From contig CALRNX020000001.1 in assembly GCA_943369665.1 (NCBI GenBank), positions 124,001-188,000 on the forward strand: a stretch of 64,000 nt of DNA, written 5' to 3'. Every line of letters starts with the position of its first letter. Position 1 is the first letter of the stretch. Below, in pieces: positions 27,422-35,751 of the stretch. Position numbers and translations under genes: made by a program. The notes under the pieces are model-generated. The model searched no databases and was not told where the DNA came from. It saw only the letters and a program-made list of their open reading frames with translations. Source of the DNA: UKL13-3 sp943369665. Its GTDB lineage: Bacteria > Bacteroidota > Bacteroidia > UKL13-3.

Positions 27422-28453
27422 TTATTGAACCATGAATTTCACAGCTTTTACACCCGAGTGCTCTGCTCCGATCAGTACTGAATAGATACCTGAAGGTAAC
27501 GATGCGATATCCAATAATAGTTGATGATTTCCTTTGGTAAACGTTTTCGAGGTTGCTTCTTTTACCAACTTACCATTAATGTCCATAATTTGGAAAGATA
27601 CCGTTTCATTTTGGTTCACTGTAAACGATACATTAATTTCATCCTGTGTTGCCGGATTAGGGAATACGTGTTCATTTGAGGTTAACAATGATGTTTCTTT
27701 CACACCTGTTGGAGCGCTCATATTGTAATTGGCAGAATACACCGTACCTTGTCCTGTCCACACTTCACTATACGAAAACAAAGGTGCTTTATAATCGCTA
27801 TTCATATAGCTGTAGCTATATACCTCAGAATAAGATCCACCAATTGTATCACCACCCATAACAAATATATCTGTTATTTCCTGCATGGTGTATAAACGTA
27901 AATAAGGGAACGTTCCTGCCGGTGTTGTAATATTACCGAAGGCATCGGCTATTTGAACAGTTGTACCGCTCCTTTTTACATCCACTCCATTTACAGTGTA
28001 TTCAGCAGTAAAGGTATCATAAATTGAATCCTGGAAATGAGTTGGAAAAACAAATTGCCCCATAGGGTTGTTAAACACTAGAGTGTATTGGGGTGTTGCT
28101 ACGCCTAAAGAAGTTAACTGGCTTGCAGACGAAGAAAAATAGGCATATGCGCTCACGCCTTGAAGTGACTCAGTTGCCTGGGCAACCGTAGCGCCTGGAA
28201 AAAAAGATGCATAAGGAGTTCCCACAGGTGAGATAAATGTTACTGTTTGAGCAGCGCCATCGTTTACAACATTGCTGTAATCAACATTAACATTGGCTCC
28301 TTCATCAGAAATGTTAAAATCAGTGGCATCACATGGTTGAACGGTGTACGAATCACCCGGAGCATATCCACTGGCCGAAGTAATGGTGATTTGAGCAGAA
28401 GCTGTTTGCAAGGCAGCAATCGAAATGGCTACGATTTTAAAGACTTTTTTCAT
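27422..28453 (-). CDS. Secreted protein with T9SS type A sorting domain
   Basis: About 343 residues. Signal peptide MKKVFKIVAISIAALQTASAQ, a beta-rich body, and the C-terminal sorting domain (EHVFPNPATQDEINVSFTVN ... SLPSGIYSVLI). Exported and anchored or released by the type IX system. The frame extends upstream to 28504, but the signal peptide fixes the start at 28453. Confidence 0.85.
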   Translation of the reverse strand: MKKVFKIVAISIAALQTASAQITITSASGYAPGDSYTVQPCDATDFNISDEGANVNVDYSNVVNDGAAQTVTFISPVGTPYASFFPGATVAQATESLQGVSAYAYFSSSASQLTSLGVATPQYTLVFNNPMGQFVFPTHFQDSIYDTFTAEYTVNGVDVKRSGTTVQIADAFGNITTPAGTFPYLRLYTMQEITDIFVMGGDTIGGSYSEVYSYSYMNSDYKAPLFSYSEVWTGQGTVYSANYNMSAPTGVKETSLLTSNEHVFPNPATQDEINVSFTVNQNETVSFQIMDINGKLVKEATSKTFTKGNHQLLLDIASLPSGIYSVLIGAEHSGVKAVKFMVQ

Positions 28454-28640
28454 ATAAGCTGTTTGTTTAATTAAGCTGCGATAATAGATAAAAAAACAGC
28501 TCAAATAAAACTTGATACTACCAGAAGTTTCTTAATAAAAACTTAAATACACTTGCCCTATCATTGGCCATTTAAATACTGTTTGAGGGAGTTCAGCCTA
28601 CCCATTGCATTGATCAATGAATATGTCCCAAGCTACTCCG

Positions 28641-29540
28641 TTATATTTTTTTGTTCCGCTGAAAGCTGCTGTTCACAAGGTAAACACCTGCAATTGTAAG
28701 CACAACAGCAACCCAAAGCAGCCCGTTCACCATTTCTCCAAGCAATAACCAGCCCAATGCAACAGCCACAATGGTGTTTACATAAGCATATGTAGAAACG
28801 ATCGTTGCCGGTAAATGTTTGAGGATATACATATAACTTCCGTAGCCGATAACAGAACCCACAACAACAAGGTATACCAAGCTCCAGATACCATCCGAGT
28901 TTGGATGAAAAGAAGCCCATTCACCAAGGGAACTGCCAAAAACTAATAATATGACACCGGCACTCAACATTTGAAAACTTGCACCATAAAGAGGATGCAA
29001 CATCGTAGGGTTATTCTTAATGTACACAGAACCAAAACCCCAGCTCATGATGGCGATCAATAAAAAGACAATTCCCATTATATAATTGGGATTGGCAAGA
29101 TCTGCTATATTGTTTTTGAATATGAGGAACTGTGCTGCCAAACACAATACGATCCCGATCATCACTTGTATGGTTAGTTTTTCTTTATTGCCCATCAGCG
29201 CATTTGCCCCAATAATCATTAATGGAGACAACGCACAAATAAGTGCTGTGAGTCCACTGGTGATATACATTTCGGCCCACGATACCAGTCCATTTCCCAA
29301 TACCAATAACAATACACCATTGATCAAGCATACCCTCAATTGCGCCAGGGTAGGAAGTTTATAACCCCGTATCAGAAAATAGGAACAGATCAAAAGCCCC
29401 GCTGTAAAATGCCTGAATCCGGCCATTAAAAACGGGGGCATCGACTCTACCCCAACACGGATCGCCAAAAAAGTTGTTCCCCAAAAGATTGCAACTGCCA
29501 GGTAAGCAGCCCATGCATTGATTGTTGATTGATTTTTCAC
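28641..29540 (-). CDS. EamA/DMT-family transporter
   Basis: 299 residues with ten hydrophobic helices in two EamA halves (VAIFWGTTFLAIRVGVESMP; LVVVGSVIGYGSYMYILKHL). Drug/metabolite transporter superfamily exporter. Substrate cannot be told from sequence. Confidence 0.88.
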   Translation of the reverse strand: MKNQSTINAWAAYLAVAIFWGTTFLAIRVGVESMPPFLMAGFRHFTAGLLICSYFLIRGYKLPTLAQLRVCLINGVLLLVLGNGLVSWAEMYITSGLTALICALSPLMIIGANALMGNKEKLTIQVMIGIVLCLAAQFLIFKNNIADLANPNYIMGIVFLLIAIMSWGFGSVYIKNNPTMLHPLYGASFQMLSAGVILLVFGSSLGEWASFHPNSDGIWSLVYLVVVGSVIGYGSYMYILKHLPATIVSTYAYVNTIVAVALGWLLLGEMVNGLLWVAVVLTIAGVYLVNSSFQRNKKI

Positions 29541-29558
29541 TCCGGCAAAAGTATTTGA

Positions 29559-30371
29559 TTATTTGGCAATTCGTTGAACCAGTTCTGTAAAGTACTGAAC
29601 CGAATGTACTAACCTGCTGCCATACCAACTGAACAATTCGCCATCAACCAATAGGATCTGTGCACCGGGGCATAACAACTGCAATTCTTCCATATGTTTT
29701 TCCTTAAACGGGTATGGTTCGGATGAAAGCAAGATGAGTGAAGGATTGAGCTTTTGCAGTTGTTGAGCAGATAATTCAGGATAGCGGGATTCTTCGCGAA
29801 TGGCCAGATTCTCCAATCCAATGCTGTTCATCATATCATTTATAAAGGTACTTTTACCAGCCGCCATCCAAGGATTGCGCCAGATCAGGTAAACAGCTTT
29901 TTGTTTAACGTTGGTGGTTTGTGGTTTGTTCTTAAAACGCAAAAACGATGTTATGATTGTTTGAGCCAATAATTGAGCCTCATATTCTTTGTTCACCAAC
30001 TTTCCTATTTTGACAATCATATCCAACGCATCATCCAATTGTTGGATATCACTCATCCATACAGGACAATGTTTGGCCAATTCAGTAATTGTCTCCTGAT
30101 CATTTTCTTCTTTGTTGCCAATAATCAGATCTGGTTTTAAAGCTAATATTTTTTCAACAGAGGGCTTTTTGGTACCGCCTACCCTTGGTTTGGATGCATG
30201 CATCTCTTGCGGGTGAACACAGAATAATGTTTGCCCAACTACCTCATCTTGAAGACCTAAATCATACAGCAGCTCCGTTTGCGAAGGCACCAAACTTACG
30301 ATCCGTTTGGGTGGAAATGCGATCTCCACATTGCGGTGCATCTGATCGGTAAAAGTCCTTTTGGGTATCAT
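29559..30371 (-). CDS. BtuF-like helical-backbone metal/cobalamin-binding protein without signal peptide
   Basis: 270 residues. The periplasmic-binding-protein fold of cobalamin/iron ABC systems is seen: RIVSLVPSQTELLYDLGLQ near residue 24, KPDLIIGNKEEN, and YLIWRNPWMAAGKSTFIND. No signal peptide or lipobox is visible at the N-terminus (MIPKRTFTDQMHRN), so its compartment is unclear, and no permease or ATPase gene is nearby. Confidence 0.8.
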   Translation of the reverse strand: MIPKRTFTDQMHRNVEIAFPPKRIVSLVPSQTELLYDLGLQDEVVGQTLFCVHPQEMHASKPRVGGTKKPSVEKILALKPDLIIGNKEENDQETITELAKHCPVWMSDIQQLDDALDMIVKIGKLVNKEYEAQLLAQTIITSFLRFKNKPQTTNVKQKAVYLIWRNPWMAAGKSTFINDMMNSIGLENLAIREESRYPELSAQQLQKLNPSLILLSSEPYPFKEKHMEELQLLCPGAQILLVDGELFSWYGSRLVHSVQYFTELVQRIAK

Positions 30372-30456
30372 GGTTCAAAAATATGCATCTCTCCCGTTCA
30401 TTTTAATGTTTAAAAATGTTTTATTTGTTTGCAAATAACCAAATACAACTAAAACT

Positions 30457-31008
30457 ATGGAAACAGAAAAAACAACAATCATGAACCAAGGAATGAAATT
30501 CGGGTTAATCACAGGATTTATTCAAATAGCCATTTCATTATTGTTATACGCCATTGACAAAAACCTTCTGGTAGATTTTAAAGTATTACTCGCCATCATG
30601 GTTATCAATATCGTTTTAATGGTGTGGCCTGTTCGCAACTATAAAAAGCAAAATGGAGGAACCATTACATTTAAAGATGCTTTCATGATCTGTTTATTAA
30701 CCATTGCAGGCGGAACCTTATTAAGTTTGATCTTCAGTTTTTTCCTCTACAATGTTATCGATCCTTCATTGGCCGATTTTATTAAAGAGCGCACCCTTGA
30801 AAAAACAGCTGCGATGATGGAACGTTTTGGTGCTCCGCAAGAAGCGATTGAAAAAGGTATAGCCGATATTGAAAAACAAGATTTTAGCATGACACCATCA
30901 AAACTTAGCCTGAACTTTTTGCAAGCCGTTTTGTTTGGATGTATTCCTTCTTTAATTATTGCAGCTATTATGCGCACTAAACAAAAACCAGTAGACGATA
31001 TACAATAA
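30457..31008 (+). CDS. DUF4199 membrane protein
   Basis: 183 residues with four helices, the layout of DUF4199 proteins (KFGLITGFIQIAISLLLYAI; TFKDAFMICLLTIAGGTLLS). Its stop overlaps the start of the GT2 gene (TAATGA), a pairing common in Bacteroidota. Function unknown. Confidence 0.85.
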   Translation: METEKTTIMNQGMKFGLITGFIQIAISLLLYAIDKNLLVDFKVLLAIMVINIVLMVWPVRNYKKQNGGTITFKDAFMICLLTIAGGTLLSLIFSFFLYNVIDPSLADFIKERTLEKTAAMMERFGAPQEAIEKGIADIEKQDFSMTPSKLSLNFLQAVLFGCIPSLIIAAIMRTKQKPVDDIQ

Positions 31009-31976
31009 TGACCAACCTCAATATTTCCGTAATCATCCCGTTGATAAACGAAGAAGAATCGTTGCCCGAATTGGTGCAGTGGATTGAACGGGTGATGCAC
31101 GAAAACAAATACACTTACGAAATCATTATGATCGATGACGGAAGCACGGATACTTCGTGGGACGTTATCAGTAAACTAAGCAATACCAATGCGCGGATAA
31201 AAGGGATCCGGTTTCGCAGAAATTATGGAAAATCGGCAGCGCTTAATGTAGGCTTTCAGGCTTGTTCGGGTGATGTGGTGATTACCATGGATGCCGATTT
31301 GCAGGATTCGCCTGATGAAATTCCTGCTTTGTACAACATGATCGTGCAAGATGGTTATGATATCGTAAGCGGATGGAAAAAGAAACGATACGACCCGTTG
31401 AGCAAAACCATACCAACCAAGCTGTTTAACTGGGCTACCCGTAAAATGAGCGGCATCAATAATTTGCATGACTTTAACTGTGGCCTTAAAAGCTACAGAA
31501 GTGAAGTGGTGAAAAACATTGAAGTATACAATGAAATGCACCGCTACATTCCGGTAATTGCCAAGTGGGCAGGTTTCAGGAAAATAACGGAAAAGGAGGT
31601 TATTCACCGTGAACGTAAATATGGAACCACCAAATTCGGACTCGAGCGTTTTATCAATGGTTTTTTAGACCTGCTTACCATCTTTTTTGTCAGCAAATTT
31701 GGTAAACGCCCCATGCACTTTTTTGGTGTAATGGGAACCTTGTCTTTCTTCCTTGGTTTTTTTATCACACTTTACCTGATTGGTGAAAAGATTTACAATT
31801 CCTATCACGATATTTTTGAACGCAATGTTACCGATCAACCGATGTTCTATCTGGCATTGGTGGCTATCATCATCGGTGCTCAATTGTTTTTAGCAGGATT
31901 TTTAGGCGAAATGATTTCACGCAATTCGAGTGACCGGAATTATTACGGTATCAAACAAAAAATAGGCTTTGAGTAA
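31008..31976 (+). CDS. GT2-family glycosyltransferase with two membrane helices
   Basis: 322 residues. GT-A motifs: VIIPLINEEESLPEL near the N-terminus, IMIDDGSTDTSW, and the DxD motif MDADLQDSPDEIP. Two C-terminal helices (FFGVMGTLSFFLGFFITLYL; LALVAIIIGAQLFLAGFLGE) as in GtrB/DPM1-like enzymes that load sugars on polyprenyl phosphate. Confidence 0.92.
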   Translation: MTNLNISVIIPLINEEESLPELVQWIERVMHENKYTYEIIMIDDGSTDTSWDVISKLSNTNARIKGIRFRRNYGKSAALNVGFQACSGDVVITMDADLQDSPDEIPALYNMIVQDGYDIVSGWKKKRYDPLSKTIPTKLFNWATRKMSGINNLHDFNCGLKSYRSEVVKNIEVYNEMHRYIPVIAKWAGFRKITEKEVIHRERKYGTTKFGLERFINGFLDLLTIFFVSKFGKRPMHFFGVMGTLSFFLGFFITLYLIGEKIYNSYHDIFERNVTDQPMFYLALVAIIIGAQLFLAGFLGEMISRNSSDRNYYGIKQKIGFE

Positions 31977-33099
31977 AATACTGATTGTAGGACCTGCATA
32001 CCCGTTACGGGGTGGATTAGCTACGTATAATGAACGGTTGGCACGAGAGTTTAAAACAATGGGACACGAATGTGATATCCTTAGTTTTTCATTACAGTAT
32101 CCCAATTTTTTGTTTCCCGGCAAAACGCAGTTTTCAACCGATGCCCCACCCCAAGACCTCACCATCCTAACAGCTATCAATTCCGTTAACCCTTTCAACT
32201 GGTTGAAGGTGGGCTCTCAAATAAAAAAAGCCAAATACGATATAATCATCTTCAGGTATTGGATGAGTTTTATGGCGCCTGCTTTGGGAACCATTGCACG
32301 CATTATCAAACGAAACAACCATACCCGTATTTTGGCCATTACCGATAATATCATTCCACACGAAAGGAAGTTTTTTGATACACCTTTTACCAAGTATTTT
32401 TTATCGCAATGTGATGGATTCTTAACCATGTCGCAATCGGTATTAGGCCAATTAAAACAACTCAACCAACACAAACCGGCCACTTATGTTGCACACCCGA
32501 TGTACGATATGTTTGGTCCCGAAATAGCCAAAGAAGCTGCACGTGCAAAACTGGGATTGGCAGCAACTGAAAAGTATTTATTGTTCTTTGGGTTTATCCG
32601 AAAATACAAAGGACTGCATCTATTGTTGGATGCCTTTGCCGATGAACGGATCAAAGCATTGGGTTGTAAATTAATTATTGCCGGTGAGTTTTATGAAGAT
32701 GCCCAACCCTATCTCGATCAAATTGCCGAACTTGGATTACAAGATAACGTGATCCTCAGCAACGACTTTATACCCAATACGGAAGTTTCCAATTATTTCT
32801 GCGCAGCCGATGTGGTGATCCAAACATATTTGAACGCAACACAAAGTGGTGTAACCCAGATCGCATACTTTTACAACAAACCCATGATCGTGACGAATGT
32901 TGGCGGATTGGCAGAATTGGTTCCTGATAACAAAGTAGGATATGTGGTGGATGTTGACAAAACAAAAGTAGCAGACGCCATTCTGCGTTTTTACAACGAA
33001 CAAAAAGAACAGGCTTTTATCGAACAGCTTAATATTGAAAAGCAAAAATTCACCTGGAATTATTTGTGCAACGAACTACTTCAACTCTGTATGAAATGA
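31969..33099 (+). CDS. GT4-family glycosyltransferase
   Basis: 376 residues, GT-B fold: N-terminal ILIVGPAYPLRGGLATYNER, and a C-terminal nucleotide-sugar site with LFFGFIRKYKGLHLLLDAF and PMIVTNVGGLAELVPDNKVG. Starts at TTG, overlapping the GT2 gene by eight bases. Part of a polysaccharide or glycolipid cluster. Confidence 0.9.
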   Translation: MSKILIVGPAYPLRGGLATYNERLAREFKTMGHECDILSFSLQYPNFLFPGKTQFSTDAPPQDLTILTAINSVNPFNWLKVGSQIKKAKYDIIIFRYWMSFMAPALGTIARIIKRNNHTRILAITDNIIPHERKFFDTPFTKYFLSQCDGFLTMSQSVLGQLKQLNQHKPATYVAHPMYDMFGPEIAKEAARAKLGLAATEKYLLFFGFIRKYKGLHLLLDAFADERIKALGCKLIIAGEFYEDAQPYLDQIAELGLQDNVILSNDFIPNTEVSNYFCAADVVIQTYLNATQSGVTQIAYFYNKPMIVTNVGGLAELVPDNKVGYVVDVDKTKVADAILRFYNEQKEQAFIEQLNIEKQKFTWNYLCNELLQLCMK

Positions 33100-34259
33100 T
33101 CATGGGTGCACGTAAAAAAGTTTGTCATTTCTCAAGCGTACATGGAACTACTGATACACGTGTGTTTCATCGTGAATGTGTTTCATTGGCTAAAGAGTAT
33201 GATGTAACACTTATTGCATTGGGTAAACAAAGCGGAATAATCGATGGTGTGAATGTAATTGCTATCAACAAACCCAGAAACCGTTTTCAACGAATTTTAA
33301 AAACTGCCCGTCAGGCATACCGCTTAGCCCTTGCTCAAGACGCAGACATATACCACTTTCATGACCCCGAATTAATTCCATACGCCTTATTGTTAAAGTG
33401 GAAAGGGAAACAAGTGATCTACGATATTCATGAAAACGTAACGGAAAGCATGAAGATAAAAAAATGGCTTCCCTTAAAGTTTTTATTTATTCAATTGTAC
33501 CTCGTTTTCGATGGGATAGCTGCCCGTAACTTTGAACTTATTTTAGCAGAAAAAGCATACGTTCCTGTTTATAAAAAACGATACCCGCATAAAGAGACTC
33601 ACTTGCTTGAAAATTTTGGCCCTCTCGATAAACTCAAACCTTATCAGGTTAGTAACCGCTCTCTCAAAGACAAAAACATCTTCTACATGGGTTCTTTTGA
33701 TGAAATGTACTGTTACCAGCAAATTATTGAGTCTGCCTACAAACTAATGCTTAGGGGATGGACCGGAAAACTCTTTATCGTTGGTTATATAAGCCCCGAA
33801 GTGAATCTGCAGATGCGCAGACTTCCTTATTTTAAAAAAGTTAGTCAACAAATTGAGTTTAGAGGTTTTTTGAGTATCAATGAAGGATATGAGCTATCGC
33901 AAAATGCCGTTGTGGGATTTTGTTTTGTTTCCAATAATGTAAATGTAAGAGATTCTTTACCTAGAAAGTTATACGAGTATATGTGCATCGGGCTTCCTAT
34001 AATCAGTTCCGATTTTCCTACTTATGATATCCTCATCAACTCATTGCAAATTGGCATTTGCGTTGACTCTGTAGATGTTGAAGAAATTACCAACAAAACA
34101 TGGGAGTTGATGCACAATCCGAGTGCTCTTGACACCTTTTCATCTAATGGAATGAAAGCTGCAACAGAACGCTACAACTGGGAAATGGAAGAAAAATTAT
34201 TGTTCAGGCTTTACCAAAATATACTCGCCTGTAAGGGGGGTAAAACCAAAGGGATATAA
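33096..34259 (+). CDS. GT4-like glycosyltransferase
   Basis: About 387 residues. The N-terminal segment KKVCHFSSVHGTTDTRVFHR and the HFHDPELIPYAL motif belong to a GT-B group common in Bacteroidota exopolysaccharide loci. C-terminal LPRKLYEYMCIGLPIISSDF is the acceptor/donor signature. The ATG overlaps the stop of the previous gene (ATGA). Last recognisable chromosomal gene before the prophage. Confidence 0.9.
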   Translation: MIMGARKKVCHFSSVHGTTDTRVFHRECVSLAKEYDVTLIALGKQSGIIDGVNVIAINKPRNRFQRILKTARQAYRLALAQDADIYHFHDPELIPYALLLKWKGKQVIYDIHENVTESMKIKKWLPLKFLFIQLYLVFDGIAARNFELILAEKAYVPVYKKRYPHKETHLLENFGPLDKLKPYQVSNRSLKDKNIFYMGSFDEMYCYQQIIESAYKLMLRGWTGKLFIVGYISPEVNLQMRRLPYFKKVSQQIEFRGFLSINEGYELSQNAVVGFCFVSNNVNVRDSLPRKLYEYMCIGLPIISSDFPTYDILINSLQIGICVDSVDVEEITNKTWELMHNPSALDTFSSNGMKAATERYNWEMEEKLLFRLYQNILACKGGKTKGI

Positions 34260-34425
34260 CAGTATTCTATAAAAAAGCCCGAAAAGCCCCATAATTACTA
34301 CCAATTTGCCCGTAAAGTGAACAGATGCCGTATAAAAACCAAACGGCAAAAGTTGGATAATACTTGGATTGCCCTTGGATTTAATGCCTATACCGGGCTA
34401 AAATGACCTTTAAAAGTTCGATTTG

Positions 34426-34470
34426 AGGCTGACAACACCTACAAAAGTGGGAGTTTTCAGCCTTTTTTTA
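34426..34470 (+). terminator. Rho-independent terminator after the glycosyltransferase cluster
   Basis: AGGCTGA (34426-34432) pairs with TCAGCCT (34457-34463). An imperfect extension and an 11-base loop lie inside, and T7 follows. It probably marks the last host transcription unit before the prophage. Confidence 0.7.
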
Positions 34471-34513
34471 TGCATTCCTGCGGGTTATTCTCAAATATGG
34501 GGTGAAAATACGC

Positions 34514-34797
34514 CTAAATAGCCGCCATTAGTGGTATTAACATCTATTTTGGGTAGTGAGGTGAGAAAGTGGGAAATTTTGAACGGAAAAACTTAAAATA
34601 AAACGAAAAATGGTAGTTGGTAATACAGTTGGTAATACAGTTGGTGGTATAATCTCGCCTAATTTTATGGGTATTAGTTCTTAAAATAGGCTCTAAATCT
34701 CGCTTATTTTACATATTAGCCCCCCTTTATTCCACAAATAAACAACAATAGTTTGTATATAAAGTATTGAATATCAATAATATGCGTTTAAATAGGC
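34514..34797. promoter_or_regulatory. Gene-free left end: repeated AT-rich motifs, candidate transposase sites
   Basis: No gene is seen in 34260-34804. Four related motifs occur: TAAATAGCC (34515-34523), GCCTAATTTTA in reverse (34657-34667), TAAAATAGGC (34682-34691) and TTTAAATAGGC (34787-34797). Also present is a 12-base tandem repeat AGTTGGTAATAC (34615-34626 and 34627-34638) with a decayed third unit. Their clustering next to the repressor fits MuA or repressor binding at the left end, but this is inference. Confidence 0.35.
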
Positions 34798-34804
34798 AGC
34801 AAAA

Positions 34805-35494
34805 TTACTCTAGTCTTATAACTCCCACGACTAATGCCATGTTCCTTATGTCGCTCAGTGGAACATCAAAAGTTCCATAATCTTGGTTGTCGGATTTACA
34901 TGTAATACACTCCGAAACGTCTGATTTTATTAGCCGTTTCATCAATGTTCCTTGACTCTGTGTGTCTATAATATACACTTTGTTCCACTGAATAAATAAC
35001 CTTTCTTTCACAAACTTACAGGCTACGACATCGCCACTATTGTACTTCGGATACATAGAGTTTCCTCTTACGTATATAAGAAAGTCAACGCCTTTACCAT
35101 TAAATAACGGTATTACATACCGATCCTCAATTGCGTTCAAACTGATGGAGTAATCCCGGTTATTTGAAAGACCTGCAAAGGCTTCAATTGGCATTAATGG
35201 TATGCCTTCGATCTTCTTTTTTCTCTTTCCTTCATCATAGGGTATGCGTGGCTCTTCAACTGTATTTTCAATGAGTTCAAGCACTATCATTTCGGGATCA
35301 TCACCTAAAAGCCAGCCTTTGTTTACATCGGTGGCCCATTTTAGGAATTTCGCCAAATTATCTTCGCTTATTCCACTCGGCTGGGTTAAAATACCCCTTG
35401 TTATGCCGGAATCCTTATAAAATTTATAAGTAGAAACACCCTTATAATCAAGATATTGCAATATTTTTTGTTTAATTTGTGATTTTTCTTGCAT
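34805..35494 (-). CDS. Phage repressor, HTH plus S24 (LexA-like) peptidase
   Basis: About 229 residues from the ATG at 35494 (MQEKSQIKQKILQ). An N-terminal HTH-like part is followed by an S24 peptidase with the serine in YVRGNSMYPKYNSGD and the lysine in GTLMKRLIK. This architecture allows RecA-triggered self-cleavage and induction. It is divergent from the Ner-like gene and transposase, as the Mu c repressor is. Confidence 0.88.
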   Translation of the reverse strand: MQEKSQIKQKILQYLDYKGVSTYKFYKDSGITRGILTQPSGISEDNLAKFLKWATDVNKGWLLGDDPEMIVLELIENTVEEPRIPYDEGKRKKKIEGIPLMPIEAFAGLSNNRDYSISLNAIEDRYVIPLFNGKGVDFLIYVRGNSMYPKYNSGDVVACKFVKERLFIQWNKVYIIDTQSQGTLMKRLIKSDVSECITCKSDNQDYGTFDVPLSDIRNMALVVGVIRLE

Positions 35495-35509
35495 AATAAT
35501 TTGGAATAG

Positions 35510-35551
35510 ACAAGATAACTTGTTTAATATTGTGCCATACAATTAGCACAA
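35510..35551. promoter_or_regulatory. Divergent repressor/Ner control region with inverted repeats
   Basis: TTGTGC (35530-35535) and GCACAA (35546-35551) form an inverted repeat with a 10-base centre just before the Ner-like start. A second partial palindrome CAAGATAACTTG is at about 35510-35521. Both are candidate operators. Confidence 0.45.
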
Positions 35552-35556
35552 ATGTT

Positions 35557-35748
35557 ATGGAAAGTTCCGAGAAAACAAAAAAGCCAAAATATGGAGATGC
35601 GCAAATTATTGCAGATGGACTCGATTTAAGCGAAAGCACAGTTTACAAAGCATTAGATGGAAGACGGAATAATAAAAGGGTAAGTATGGCGGCTGTTGTG
35701 GTAGAATCAAACCGCAGAATCCTTAAAAATTTACTTAGCAAAATATAA
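35557..35748 (+). CDS. Small Ner/Cro-like DNA-binding protein
   Basis: 63 residues from MESSEKTKKPKYG. Residues 13-40 (DAQIIADGLDLSESTVYKAL) fit a helix-turn-helix. Position between the divergent repressor and the transposase matches Mu ner, the early negative regulator. Three bases separate it from the transposase gene. Confidence 0.65.
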   Translation: MESSEKTKKPKYGDAQIIADGLDLSESTVYKALDGRRNNKRVSMAAVVVESNRRILKNLLSKI

Positions 35749-35751
35749 GGC

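Noticed and set aside
34613..34650. CRISPR-like array at the prophage left end
   Set aside because: The 12-base units are directly tandem with no spacers and only two to three copies.
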